A DNA stretch of 64,000 nt from Agarivorans albus (GTDB lineage: Bacteria > Pseudomonadota > Gammaproteobacteria > Enterobacterales > Celerinatantimonadaceae), in NCBI RefSeq assembly GCF_019670105.1, contig NZ_AP023032.1, positions 1,084,972-1,148,971 of the forward strand, read 5' to 3'. The notes under the pieces are model-generated. The model was not told the DNA's origin. It saw nothing but the letters and a program-made list of their open reading frames with translations, and ran no database searches. Each line of letters begins with the position of its first letter. Within the stretch, counting starts at the first letter, position 1. Made by a program: the position numbers and the translations under genes. This document shows positions 43,011 to 52,159 of this stretch, in pieces.

Positions 43011-43828
43011 TAGCGGGCTCGCTTAAGCTTGTTTTTATTGAAGTCTGACTCTTTTACACCGGTTTTAAACTGATAATTATTCCAGAACATTTCGGTTTTT
43101 TTATCGGTTTGGTGGTTCACCATCAACATTTTTGAAGGGCGCCAATGTTTGTCGGCATACACTTGGTAATCACTCATGGTGAGGGTTTTAAGTAGCTGCC
43201 CTTTACGGTCGTAAAACTCTACTTTGTGTACGCGGTAGGCTTCTTTGTCCATCCAGGTAATTTGCTTGGTATAACCTGAGTACTTATCTACCGGTACGTT
43301 TTGCACTACATAGCTGTCGAAGCCGGCAATGGTTTCGTCGCGCAGGTAGGTGTAGGTATATTTTTCTACTTCAAATGAGCTTAGATCTTCAAAGGCAAAC
43401 TCACTGCCCATGTAAGGGCCCGATTTGTTGCGTGAGCCAATGCGTTTTACCCGTTTTAAGGCAGGTAGGTATAACCATTGCTCGTCGGGCTCTAGAGCGT
43501 GAGAAAAGCTTAAAAAGGCGGTGCCTTTTACGTCGGCTGGGTGGTCAAACACACTTAAGGCTTTATCGCCGTCGCCTTCTACTTCTAAAGATTGAATGCG
43601 AATAGAGCGGGTGCTTTTATCGCCTTGCGCGTTGTACAGCACCATTTCTGTATCGGCTTTCGAGTCAACCCAACCTAAATCAAAGGCTTTGCGCTCTTGA
43701 GCTATGCGTAAGCCTTTTTCTTCTGCGGTTTCTGCTAATGCTTGTTGGCTAAACAACAGGCTAATACAGATAACTGCGGCACGATTAAGCCACATACTAA
43801 GCGGTTTTTTGTTGAAGTGCTGCTGCAT
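43010..43828 (-). CDS. LolA-like outer-membrane lipoprotein-sorting protein
   Basis: 272 residues from the ATG at 43828 (GGGAGC upstream), inside the end of the transporter gene by 32 bases. Signal peptide to about residue 33. The mature part has the LolA/LolB-like fold pattern (WLYLPALKRVKRIGSRNKSGPYMGSEFAFEDLS; KQITWMDKEAYRVHKVEFYDRKGQLLKTL). This family accompanies MMPL/RND transporters and probably carries a lipid across the periplasm. Confidence 0.85.
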   Translation of the reverse strand: MQQHFNKKPLSMWLNRAAVICISLLFSQQALAETAEEKGLRIAQERKAFDLGWVDSKADTEMVLYNAQGDKSTRSIRIQSLEVEGDGDKALSVFDHPADVKGTAFLSFSHALEPDEQWLYLPALKRVKRIGSRNKSGPYMGSEFAFEDLSSFEVEKYTYTYLRDETIAGFDSYVVQNVPVDKYSGYTKQITWMDKEAYRVHKVEFYDRKGQLLKTLTMSDYQVYADKHWRPSKMLMVNHQTDKKTEMFWNNYQFKTGVKESDFNKNKLKRAR

Positions 43829-46112
43829 TTTCTGCTCCCTTTGCACGGTCAAAACTAATCAAGAGTAATGGTAGTAGTAAGAAATCGATGATTAAGGCTA
43901 CGGCAATAATAATAGAAGTAAGTAGCCCCATATTGGAGTTAATAGTAAAGGTTGAACCAATTAATACTGAGAAGCCAACCACCAATACCGCGGTGGTAAT
44001 AGCCAGTGCTTTGCCTACAGTTACAAAGGCGTAGCGCACTGCGTCTTCGGCAGATTTACCTTGCTTGCGGGCATATTGGTACTTGGTAAGGAAGTGCACG
44101 GTGTCGTCGACCACAATGCCTAAGGTAACGCTAATAACAATCGACAAACCAAGGTTTATGTTGCCATCAATTAGCGCCCAAATTCCGAAGCCAATGCCTG
44201 CTGGTACTAGGTTGGGTAGCAAGCTAATAAAGGTTAGCCGTAGTGAACGCAGCGAAATACCAATTAACACCGAGATAAGCACCAGTGCCCAAAATGCACC
44301 TTTGAGGGCTTGTGGCATATTGCGCTCGCCAATGTGGGCAAACATTAGGTTAGGGCTGGCGGCGATTACTCGGTACTCGGGCGCATTTTGTTGCCACCAA
44401 TCTAAGGAGCGTTGCTCTAGCGCTATCATGCCGATAGAGCCCATGTTCTTGGTGGTAATGGTTAAGCGTGTTGCCGATTTATCTACGTTGATTTGGTTAT
44501 TTAAATCTAGGCCGTAGGGCAAGCTCATTTCGTACATCAATAAATACTGGGCAGAGAGTTCGCGCTCTTCGGGCACTAGGTAATAGCTTGGGTCGTCACC
44601 ATGCATGTTTTTGTTTAATCGGCGCATAATGTCGGAGATGCTATTTACGTTGTCGATCTCTGGCTGCTGGCGTAACCAAGCGCTAAAGTCGGCCACTTTT
44701 TGCATGTAGTGGGGCTGGTTAATGCCGCTGCTTTCACCGCTTCTTATTTCATAAGAAATGGTGGTAATCCCGGATATATTTTCCTCCATAAAGTCTGTGG
44801 ATTGACGAAAGTCCACCTGCTTGCTGAAGTACTCCGTAGCTACGTCGTTAAGTTGGTTGCGTGGGATCATGGCCAAGAAGCCAATAATCATAACTACCGT
44901 AACTGGCATTAACCACTTGCGAGAATCAATCACGAAGTTTGCTAAACGGTCGTAGTTTGAACGGCTGCTAATGCTCGGCGTTTGTTTAATGGGCAGAATG
45001 TTAAGCAGAGCAGGCAATATGGTAAGTGCATACACATAGGCCAGCATTACACCCACTGCCACAATGGTGCCTAAGGCTTGAAACGGCGGTGAATCTGAGA
45101 AGTTTAAGGTTAAGAAACCAATCGCGGTGGTGGCACTAGTAAGGAAGATAGCGCGGTTGTTTATTTTTAAACTAAAGGCGAGAGCTTCTTTCTTGGTTTT
45201 GCCTTGGCGCATTTCATAAAGCATTGAAGCGATAACGTGCACACAATCGGCCACGGCTAAGGTCATCACCATAGTGGGCACATTTACCGTAACGGTATTG
45301 AGTGCAAAGCCCATCCAACCGGCCATGCCCATGGTGCTGGCAATAGTCACAACAATCACCACTAGGGTCGCTAACATGCCTAATACCGAGCGCAGTAAAA
45401 TGGCTAGCATCACCAAAATGAGCAAGAACATTAGCGGCACTAAAGTGGACATGTCTTTTTGGCTTTGCTCGATGAAGCTGTTGTTCATCATGATCATGCC
45501 AGAGAGCAAGATTTTATGTTCTGGGTAGGCTTGCTGATACTTGGCTTGTAGCTCACGTACAAATTGCGAGGTTTTAGGTACCTCGGCCTGCATATCATCT
45601 TCAGAGATGGTAATGGTTGCAGCCACTACTGCTACGCGCCCATCTAGGCTAATTAAGCGGTTTTCTAGCAGTTGTTCACTTAGGCTAACTTGCTCAATTT
45701 TAGATACTTTTTCTGCATCTAGCATATCTAGCTCAAGCAGTAAGTCTTCTACCCAAAGGTCATCTTCTACGGCTTCGGTATGTTGAAAGTTGGTGATGGA
45801 GTCGACCCGTGTAGAGTTGGGAATAAGCCAAGAGTCGTCGGTAAGCTCTTTAATGAGTGTAAGAGATTGCGGGTTGAAGACATCGCCTTCATTAGGGGAG
45901 ATAACAAAGGTGACCGAATCGGTTTTATTAAACACCTTTTGCATGCTTTCGAATTCTTGCAGCTGAGGGTTGTCCTCACCAAAGAAAATGCGGTAATCGC
46001 CTACAAAGGTAAGAAAGCGTCCGCCAGAGCTCATTGCTACAACGGCTAACATTAATAACATGAGTGTTAGCCAAGGTCTGGCAATCACTTGATTAAAAAA
46101 TTTCTTTTCCAT
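43797..46112 (-). CDS. MMPL/RND-family lipid or drug exporter
   Basis: 771 residues from the ATG at 46112 (an earlier in-frame ATG at 46139 lacks a good site). Two repeats, each one membrane segment, a periplasmic domain, then five segments: 12 in all. Landmarks include NVPTMVMTLAVADCVHVIASML and SIVISVTLGIVVDDTVHFLTKYQ, with paired Asp residues of the proton relay. HpnN/MmpL-like transporters export lipids; the LolA-like and barrel partners support that here. First gene of a three-gene operon with paired operators. Confidence 0.88.
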   Translation of the reverse strand: MEKKFFNQVIARPWLTLMLLMLAVVAMSSGGRFLTFVGDYRIFFGEDNPQLQEFESMQKVFNKTDSVTFVISPNEGDVFNPQSLTLIKELTDDSWLIPNSTRVDSITNFQHTEAVEDDLWVEDLLLELDMLDAEKVSKIEQVSLSEQLLENRLISLDGRVAVVAATITISEDDMQAEVPKTSQFVRELQAKYQQAYPEHKILLSGMIMMNNSFIEQSQKDMSTLVPLMFLLILVMLAILLRSVLGMLATLVVIVVTIASTMGMAGWMGFALNTVTVNVPTMVMTLAVADCVHVIASMLYEMRQGKTKKEALAFSLKINNRAIFLTSATTAIGFLTLNFSDSPPFQALGTIVAVGVMLAYVYALTILPALLNILPIKQTPSISSRSNYDRLANFVIDSRKWLMPVTVVMIIGFLAMIPRNQLNDVATEYFSKQVDFRQSTDFMEENISGITTISYEIRSGESSGINQPHYMQKVADFSAWLRQQPEIDNVNSISDIMRRLNKNMHGDDPSYYLVPEERELSAQYLLMYEMSLPYGLDLNNQINVDKSATRLTITTKNMGSIGMIALEQRSLDWWQQNAPEYRVIAASPNLMFAHIGERNMPQALKGAFWALVLISVLIGISLRSLRLTFISLLPNLVPAGIGFGIWALIDGNINLGLSIVISVTLGIVVDDTVHFLTKYQYARKQGKSAEDAVRYAFVTVGKALAITTAVLVVGFSVLIGSTFTINSNMGLLTSIIIAVALIIDFLLLPLLLISFDRAKGAENAAALQQKTA

Positions 46113-46161
46113 AGCCCTGTCCTTTACCAATTGCACCATTCAATTGGTTTAGAGTGAATTA

Positions 46162-46192
46162 TGACGATTTGTCTAAAATTGACGAATCGTCA
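46162..46192. promoter_or_regulatory. Paired TetR operators before the MMPL operon
   Basis: TGACGAATCGTCA (46180-46192) is a perfect palindrome; TGACGATTTGTCT (46162-46174) is a close copy 18 bp away. They lie 50-80 bp before the operon start. The same pair at the same spacing precedes the tetR gene. Confidence 0.8.
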
Positions 46193-46347
46193 CTTCCTTT
46201 GCTTAAAAAACCGCAGTAATCGGCGGCTTATTTTGAATCTAAATGCGTGCGTTTATTATTCCACTTAACAACAGTAGAACAACTTGGCACTTTTACTCTT
46301 AGAACTTACAAATCTTTATTCGCTAATTGCTGGTTTGCGTAAAGCGC

Positions 46348-47100
46348 TTAATACAGCGTTTCGTTTTGCTCCAGCATGGCCAACTCTTTGGCATATAGTT
46401 CTTGGCCTATTCGCTGCCAAGTGGCTAAGTAATCTTGTTGATTAGACAAGGGTTTCCAATTTAACCCGTCACACAACAAATTTACGTTGTATAGCAATGC
46501 GTATTGGCTGTCGAAGCCAGCAGAGCAAAACTTGCTGGATTTATTTACCACTGCGCTGCTTAGTGCATTGGTGCCAAAGGCCATCGACCAAGCGGCAAAT
46601 GTAGCGGCATTGGCATCTACATTTTGGCTGGCTGGTATTTCACCTAAAGCAACAGCTTCTTCAATCAACTTAACCGCAATACCGACAATTTTGTTTTCGT
46701 GTTCACTTACGCTGGTACTGCGAATACTCGAGGTTTTCTCCATGATGTTAGGTGTTTTCATACTTAACACTACCATCGACAGAGTGGGGTAAAGACGATT
46801 AAACAAGCGATAGCCATAGGCCATTGCAATCATCTTCTCTCGAGTGCTACCAGCAAAATCATTAATCCGCTGGTATAGCTCTATTTGTAAACGCATAGAG
46901 CGGCAGCACAAGGCACACAATACATCTTCTTTACAGGCAAAGTGGTTATACACGGTGCCTTTTGAATACTGCGAACGTTGGGTGATTTTATCCATCGTAA
47001 GGCCAGCAAAGCCGGTTTCAGCCATCAGCTCCAATGCTATATCTAGCAGCAGCTCTTCGCGGTTGGCAATTTCTTGGGCTTTTCTGGTTTTGGTATTCAT
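46348..47100 (-). CDS. TetR-family repressor of the MMPL operon (probable)
   Basis: 250 residues. N-terminal HTH LTMDKITQRSQYSKGTVYNHFACKEDV (about 34-60). An unusual cysteine group (ALCCRS plus a nearby Cys) follows in the first ligand-domain helix. It sits 235 bp upstream of the MMPL operon on the same strand, and both promoters share the same palindromic operator, so it very probably represses itself and the operon. Confidence 0.9.
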   Translation of the reverse strand: MNTKTRKAQEIANREELLLDIALELMAETGFAGLTMDKITQRSQYSKGTVYNHFACKEDVLCALCCRSMRLQIELYQRINDFAGSTREKMIAMAYGYRLFNRLYPTLSMVVLSMKTPNIMEKTSSIRSTSVSEHENKIVGIAVKLIEEAVALGEIPASQNVDANAATFAAWSMAFGTNALSSAVVNKSSKFCSAGFDSQYALLYNVNLLCDGLNWKPLSNQQDYLATWQRIGQELYAKELAMLEQNETLY

Positions 47101-47113
47101 TTTTTCTCGTTAT

Positions 47114-47144
47114 TGACACTTCGTCACAATGTGACGATTCGTCA
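47114..47144. promoter_or_regulatory. Paired TetR operators before tetR
   Basis: TGACGATTCGTCA (47132-47144, perfect palindrome) and TGACACTTCGTCA (47114-47126, near palindrome), 18 bp apart, 14-44 bp before the tetR ATG. They match the pair upstream of the MMPL operon. Confidence 0.8.
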
Positions 47145-47525
47145 AGTTATACGCCTTGATAATTAATTGTTCAAGTTTTATTTATGTTTGATGTTTTGCT
47201 TTTGGTGCTTAATTTAGTTTAAGCGCCTGTTTGTTTAGCCAATGACGACTTGCAAAATTGCCACAAAAACCTGAACAGCTGATCAAAGTGTAAGTAAATA
47301 CTGAGCTTAAGGGCAAGTTGCAACACTAAGTTAGTTGAGCAATAGCTAAAAATGTTGGGCTTTTGGGTGTAAACCTTACTTGTATATTGCTTATACAATC
47401 TAGATGAGTGAAAAGTTTTTGCGATGTGTCAATTTAATGTGGTTATTATCTGTGATTATGGTGTTTCATCCTATAAGGTTACGCCTTCGCCAATTATATA
47501 GCTTCACGAAAGGACCATAAGAAGC
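47145..47525. other. Intergenic region between tetR and sstT
   Basis: About 380 bp between divergent genes, AT-rich, no ORF worth calling and no repeat that I could find. Presumed to carry the sstT promoter. Confidence 0.4.
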
Positions 47526-48746
47526 ATGAAACAACAATCAAACAACAGCATATTACAGTTTATTACCCAGGGCAGTTTAGTGCTGCAGATCCTTATCGGT
47601 ATTATCGCCGGTAGCATTTTAGCCGTTTTAGCACCTAGTGCGGCTACGTCTATTGGCATGTTAGGTAGCCTTTTTGTTGGCGCTTTAAAAGCCGTAGCGC
47701 CGGTATTGGTTTTTGTGTTGGTGGCGGCCTCGGTAGCTAGCCATAAACGTGGCCAAAATACTCAGCTTCGTCCGATTATCTATTTATATTTATTTGGTAC
47801 TTTTGCCGCATCGTTAACGGCGGTAGCCATGAGCTTTATGTTCCCTACCGAGTTAGTGCTAGTGAGCACCGAAACCTCGGCTAATCCTCCGCAAGGCATT
47901 GGCGAGGTATTACACACCTTACTGTTTAAAATTGTCGATAACCCAATTAGCGCCATTATGAATGGCAACTACATTGGCATTTTAGCGTGGGCAATTGGTT
48001 TAGGTATTGCCATGCATAGCGCATCGGACACCACCAAAACCTTGTTTAATGACGTGGCTGCGGGTGTATCAAGCATTGTGCGTTTTGTTATTCGTTTAGC
48101 GCCAATTGGTATTTTTGGCTTGGTGGCAAACACTATTGCGCAAACCGGCTTCTCGGTATTGCTAGGCTACAGCCAGCTATTGTTGGTACTCATTGGCTCT
48201 ATGTTATTGATTGCCTTAGTGATGAACCCGCTGCTAGTGTTCTATAAAATTCGTCGCAACCCTTACCCATTAGTATTTAAGTGTTTACGTGAAAGTGGTG
48301 TAACCGCCTTCTTCACCCGTAGCTCTGCTGCGAACATTCCAGTAAATATGGATTTAGCCCAGCGCTTAAAGCTAGATGAAGATACTTACTCGGTGTCTAT
48401 CCCACTAGGTGCCACCATTAACATGGCCGGTGCTGCAATTACCATTACCGTGTTATCACTAGCGGCAGTACATACCTTGGGTATTCAAGTAGATTTTGCT
48501 ACTGCCTTGTTGCTGAGCGTAGTAGCAGCGGTGTCTGCTTGTGGTGCCTCTGGTGTTGCTGGTGGCTCGTTATTGCTTATTCCATTAGCGTGTAGCTTAT
48601 TTGGTGTGTCTAACGATGTGGCCATGCAAGTGGTTGCTGTAGGCTTTATTATCGGCGTATTGCAAGACTCTGCCGAAACTGCGCTAAACAGCTCTACCGA
48701 TGTATTGTTTACGGCTGCTTGTTGTAAGGCTGCTGAAGAAAAGTAG
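47526..48746 (+). CDS. sstT: Sodium/serine-threonine symporter
   Basis: 406 residues, close to E. coli SstT (414). Dicarboxylate/amino-acid:cation symporter family. Landmarks are the first helix [17 protein letters not shown], the serine-rich hairpin [13 protein letters not shown], the segment [17 protein letters not shown] (helix 7 sodium and substrate site) and the late [18 protein letters not shown]. Imports serine and threonine with sodium. Single gene with its own terminator. Confidence 0.95.
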   Translation: MKQQSNNSILQFITQGSLVLQILIGIIAGSILAVLAPSAATSIGMLGSLFVGALKAVAPVLVFVLVAASVASHKRGQNTQLRPIIYLYLFGTFAASLTAVAMSFMFPTELVLVSTETSANPPQGIGEVLHTLLFKIVDNPISAIMNGNYIGILAWAIGLGIAMHSASDTTKTLFNDVAAGVSSIVRFVIRLAPIGIFGLVANTIAQTGFSVLLGYSQLLLVLIGSMLLIALVMNPLLVFYKIRRNPYPLVFKCLRESGVTAFFTRSSAANIPVNMDLAQRLKLDEDTYSVSIPLGATINMAGAAITITVLSLAAVHTLGIQVDFATALLLSVVAAVSACGASGVAGGSLLLIPLACSLFGVSNDVAMQVVAVGFIIGVLQDSAETALNSSTDVLFTAACCKAAEEK

Positions 48747-48768
48747 TTATTCAATAATGAGTATTTAT

Positions 48769-48793
48769 AAGCAGCGCTTAGGCGCTGCTTTTT
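48769..48793 (+). terminator. Rho-independent terminator of sstT
   Basis: AGCAGCGC (48769-48776) pairs with GCGCTGCT (48781-48788) across TTAG, followed by five or more T's. Confidence 0.9.
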
Positions 48794-48937
48794 TATTGGC
48801 AATTACCTTAAAATTTGAAAATTATTTAAACAACATCAATATATTGCAGTTCTTTTCTAATAAGCCGCGTGTTGAGCTTTAACTTTAAAATAATTATTAC
48901 TAGTATGGCTTTTTGATGTTGATGCAAGGGAAGTGCA

Positions 48938-50971
48938 GTGCTAGTTAGTCGACCATTCTTTTTATTCTTTCTGCTGTTTGCCAATCTCTTTTACTCCACC
49001 ATTTCATTAGCTGCTAACGATGCGTTGTGGCGAGTAGGTGATAAACCTAAGTGGATTGTAGAAGCGGATTTAAGCAAGTTAAACCAAGCTGATCTTGGCG
49101 TAGAATCTGTAGATTATTTGGTATCGGATACTCAAGTAAGTTTGCTTAGCAAGCAGCCGCATTACTATCGTTATATCCGCTTTCAAGTGAATGACAGTGC
49201 TGGCGTTGAAGACAATTCAGATTTAACCATCACCTTTAATCCGGATTTTCAGCGGGTTGAGTTGCATCACATAAACATTATACGAGGCGATAAATCGTTT
49301 AACCGTTTGGTTGCTGATGATATTCGAGCAGTAGACATTGAACCCGAACAACATAGCAAACTGTATTCAGGACAAAAGCAATTACAGCTTTGGTTAAAGG
49401 ATGTAAGAGCGGGCGACATTGTCGATTACAGCTTTAGCGTAATTGGTGAAAACCCAGTATTTGATGGCCACTTTAGCCATACCTTTGGTTTAGGTTGGAG
49501 CGTTCCGGTGGGAATGACTCATGCCAGTATCGTGGCGCACAAAAGCCGAAAACTTAGCAATCAACTTGCCGATATTGACACAGAGGTAAAGGTAAACACC
49601 GAGGGGAACACAGTTCGCTACTCGGTGCTTATCGAAAATTCGCCGGCCTATTATGAAGATGGCCAAGCTCCAAACTGGGATTCGGCTTACCCTACTTGGC
49701 AAATCACTAGCTTTGAAGATTGGTCGCAAGTATCTAGTTGGGCTGAGTCTTTATTTAAAACCTCGGCTAAGCATTCTGCTGCCTTCGACGACTGGCTTAG
49801 TGAACTTAAAGCTAAACCCACCAAATTAGCCATTGAAGAAGCGATACGCTTTTCCCAACAAGATATTCGTTATTTAGGGGTAGAGATTGGCGAAAATTCA
49901 CACCGTCCACATTCTCCATCAGAGGTGTTAGCGAACCGTTATGGAGATTGTAAAGACAAGTCTTTGTTGTTGGTAAGTGCATTAAACGAGTTGGGAGTAG
50001 ATGCTTACCCAGTATTGGTGTCTAGCTATAAACACAATACCTTGGCTGAGCATTTGCCGGGTTACAACGCCTTTAATCATGCGATTGTGTATTTGAATTA
50101 TAAGGGGCAAGACTATTGGGTTGACCCAACTAACGCATATCAGTCAAACCTGTTGGAAACCATAGTGCCAGCGGCTTTTGGACAAGCTTTGGTTATTTCG
50201 CCAGACAATCAAGGCTTAAGCAGTATTCCTGATTTTGTCGCTGAAGATAACCTTGTTGAAGTTACCCAAGAGTTTATTGCTTCTGATTTTCGCTCGCCTG
50301 TACAACTCACGGTTGTTAATACCTTTACTGGCGCAGAAGCTGACAGAATGCGTTATGAAATTGCAGGCCAGAGCGCTAAACGCATGACAAAATCGTATTT
50401 GTCTTATTACCAGCGCTTTTATCCCTCGATTAGCCTAAAACAAGATTTGCAAATTAGTGATGACAAAATTAGCAATCGTATTGAAATTAAAGAGCATTAT
50501 TTGGTGAATGAGTTTTGGCATGAAGTTGAAGGCGACGCTGAGTTTGTGTTGGTTTCCGATGCGGTTGAGCATTACTTAAAAGTGCCGCAGAAAATTCAAC
50601 GTAAACAGCCTTACTCTTTGGGGCGTCCGATAAACATCCAGCAACAAGCAAAACTATATTTGCCCTACGACATCGATTTTAGTTGGGCTAATGAAGAACA
50701 AACGCTAGAAGATGAACACTTTAAATTGTATACACGTTTTGACTATCGCAACAAAGTGATCACCTATCAACAGCAATATCAGAATAAGCAAATGGCCGTT
50801 GCCGCCAGTGAAGTAAAGCAATATGCCAAGTTAATGAGGAAAGCCAGAAAGGCCTTAGAAATTAATTACAGCGTGACCAGAGTGACCGAAGACCAAGCCT
50901 ACGATTCGATGAACGAATTAGTGAGTTTCTTGCTTGAAAAGCAAACCAATAACCAGCAGGAGGCATTGTAA
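48938..50971 (+). CDS. DUF3857 / transglutaminase-like exported protein
   Basis: 677 residues from GTG at 48938 (AGGGAAG upstream). Signal peptide about 1-25. DUF3857 over about 60-215, then a transglutaminase-like cysteine-protease core with Cys338 (NRYGDCKDKS), His381 (FNHAIVYL) and Asp396 (YWVDPTNAY), then a DUF3858-like C-terminal part. The full triad suggests an active periplasmic enzyme, peptidase or cross-linker; substrate unknown. Its stop overlaps the next start (TAATG). Confidence 0.87.
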   Translation: MLVSRPFFLFFLLFANLFYSTISLAANDALWRVGDKPKWIVEADLSKLNQADLGVESVDYLVSDTQVSLLSKQPHYYRYIRFQVNDSAGVEDNSDLTITFNPDFQRVELHHINIIRGDKSFNRLVADDIRAVDIEPEQHSKLYSGQKQLQLWLKDVRAGDIVDYSFSVIGENPVFDGHFSHTFGLGWSVPVGMTHASIVAHKSRKLSNQLADIDTEVKVNTEGNTVRYSVLIENSPAYYEDGQAPNWDSAYPTWQITSFEDWSQVSSWAESLFKTSAKHSAAFDDWLSELKAKPTKLAIEEAIRFSQQDIRYLGVEIGENSHRPHSPSEVLANRYGDCKDKSLLLVSALNELGVDAYPVLVSSYKHNTLAEHLPGYNAFNHAIVYLNYKGQDYWVDPTNAYQSNLLETIVPAAFGQALVISPDNQGLSSIPDFVAEDNLVEVTQEFIASDFRSPVQLTVVNTFTGAEADRMRYEIAGQSAKRMTKSYLSYYQRFYPSISLKQDLQISDDKISNRIEIKEHYLVNEFWHEVEGDAEFVLVSDAVEHYLKVPQKIQRKQPYSLGRPINIQQQAKLYLPYDIDFSWANEEQTLEDEHFKLYTRFDYRNKVITYQQQYQNKQMAVAASEVKQYAKLMRKARKALEINYSVTRVTEDQAYDSMNELVSFLLEKQTNNQQEAL

Positions 50972-52116
50972 TGAAAGCTTTTTATATTTTAGCCTTAAGC
51001 CTGATGCTGAGTGCTTGTGCAAGTAACGATACTGGCCGTTCAGTTCCCTCTGTATCTGAAACGAATAACCCGGTGGTTAAAAACCAAGAGCCGGCAGAGC
51101 TATACAGTGATAGATATTTTGTTAACTATGCTAATGCGCTTAATCAACACACCGAAAATGCGCTTAGAAGTAAAATTGTTGAAGCTAAAATGGTTGAAAA
51201 ACTGGAAACTGATTTAGCGTTTACCTTTAATGCCAATCAGCGAGCAAACGTTACTCAACTTCTGTCTAGCTTAACGGATACTTCGATTACAGCCATTTTG
51301 GCCCAGCCAGGCGGTAGCTGGAAATATGTAGACAGTGATGTTCATACTAAGCAGCAAGCAACTAGCTATTACCGTTTTACCCTAGATGGCACCTTTGCCT
51401 ACTACGAAATAAGCTGGTTAGATGGCCACATCGTGGATATTTTTAATTTGTTTACGGGGGTTGGGATCTCAGACAGCTTCGATCTGGTTATCGATATGGA
51501 GCAATATCGTAAAACCCACCCCAATAGCGGTATCCAGCGCATGGGCGATTTCTTTGAGGCGGTTCGACAAGCTAGCTATACCGAGATGCTGTTTGCCTAC
51601 AACGAGATTCCTAAGCCGTTTCAGCAAAAGCCTTTAGTACTGGCAGGCTTAATGAAAGCTTATATCAACCAACCCAGCTTGGTAATGCCACGATCTTTTG
51701 TTGTGTATATGGAGAAGCACCAGCCGGTTCATCCGCGTTTCTACGCTTATTACTACGACAACCAGCAATTTGACCTAGCGATTGAAAGCTTAAAGCACTT
51801 CCCAGAAACCGTTGTTAAAGACGTAAGAGTGCAAGTAGAGATTGGCAATGCCTTGTACGAAAGTGGCCAAACCGAGAAAGCCGAAGATTACCTAGTGAAT
51901 GCCTTATTAAAGGCACCTTCAGAGCCATTTGGTTACATTTGGTTGCTGGGCCTGTCTATTGATACCAAACAATATCAGCAAACAGAGCTTATTCTAAAAG
52001 TGCTCTACGACAGGTTTGATACGCGCTATAGCAAAACAGATTTGCTTACCTTTGATAGGGGGGAAGAATATTTAAAATCAGCGAGCTATCAACGCTATAA
52101 GCAATATCTTAACTAA
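50971..52116 (+). CDS. Lipoprotein partner of the transglutaminase-like protein
   Basis: 381 residues. Lipobox LSAC, lipidated Cys16. The C-terminal half (from about residue 210) is helical with TPR-like repeats (VEIGNALYESGQTEKAEDYLVNALLKAPSEPFG). The translational overlap with the preceding gene implies joint function at the membrane. No known family named. Confidence 0.8.
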   Translation: MKAFYILALSLMLSACASNDTGRSVPSVSETNNPVVKNQEPAELYSDRYFVNYANALNQHTENALRSKIVEAKMVEKLETDLAFTFNANQRANVTQLLSSLTDTSITAILAQPGGSWKYVDSDVHTKQQATSYYRFTLDGTFAYYEISWLDGHIVDIFNLFTGVGISDSFDLVIDMEQYRKTHPNSGIQRMGDFFEAVRQASYTEMLFAYNEIPKPFQQKPLVLAGLMKAYINQPSLVMPRSFVVYMEKHQPVHPRFYAYYYDNQQFDLAIESLKHFPETVVKDVRVQVEIGNALYESGQTEKAEDYLVNALLKAPSEPFGYIWLLGLSIDTKQYQQTELILKVLYDRFDTRYSKTDLLTFDRGEEYLKSASYQRYKQYLN

Positions 52117-52130
52117 CTTAAAGAGAACAA

Positions 52131-52158
52131 AAAAAGGCGCTAAATTAGCGCCTTTTTT
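52131..52158. terminator. Bidirectional terminator
   Basis: GGCGCTA (52136-52142) pairs with TAGCGCC (52146-52152) across a 3-base loop, with A's before and T's after. Separates the lipoprotein gene from the converging tctA. Confidence 0.92.
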
Positions 52159-52159
52159 A

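Noticed and set aside
44065..44517. 150-residue plus-strand ORF
   Set aside because: Antisense shadow of the MMPL transporter gene.
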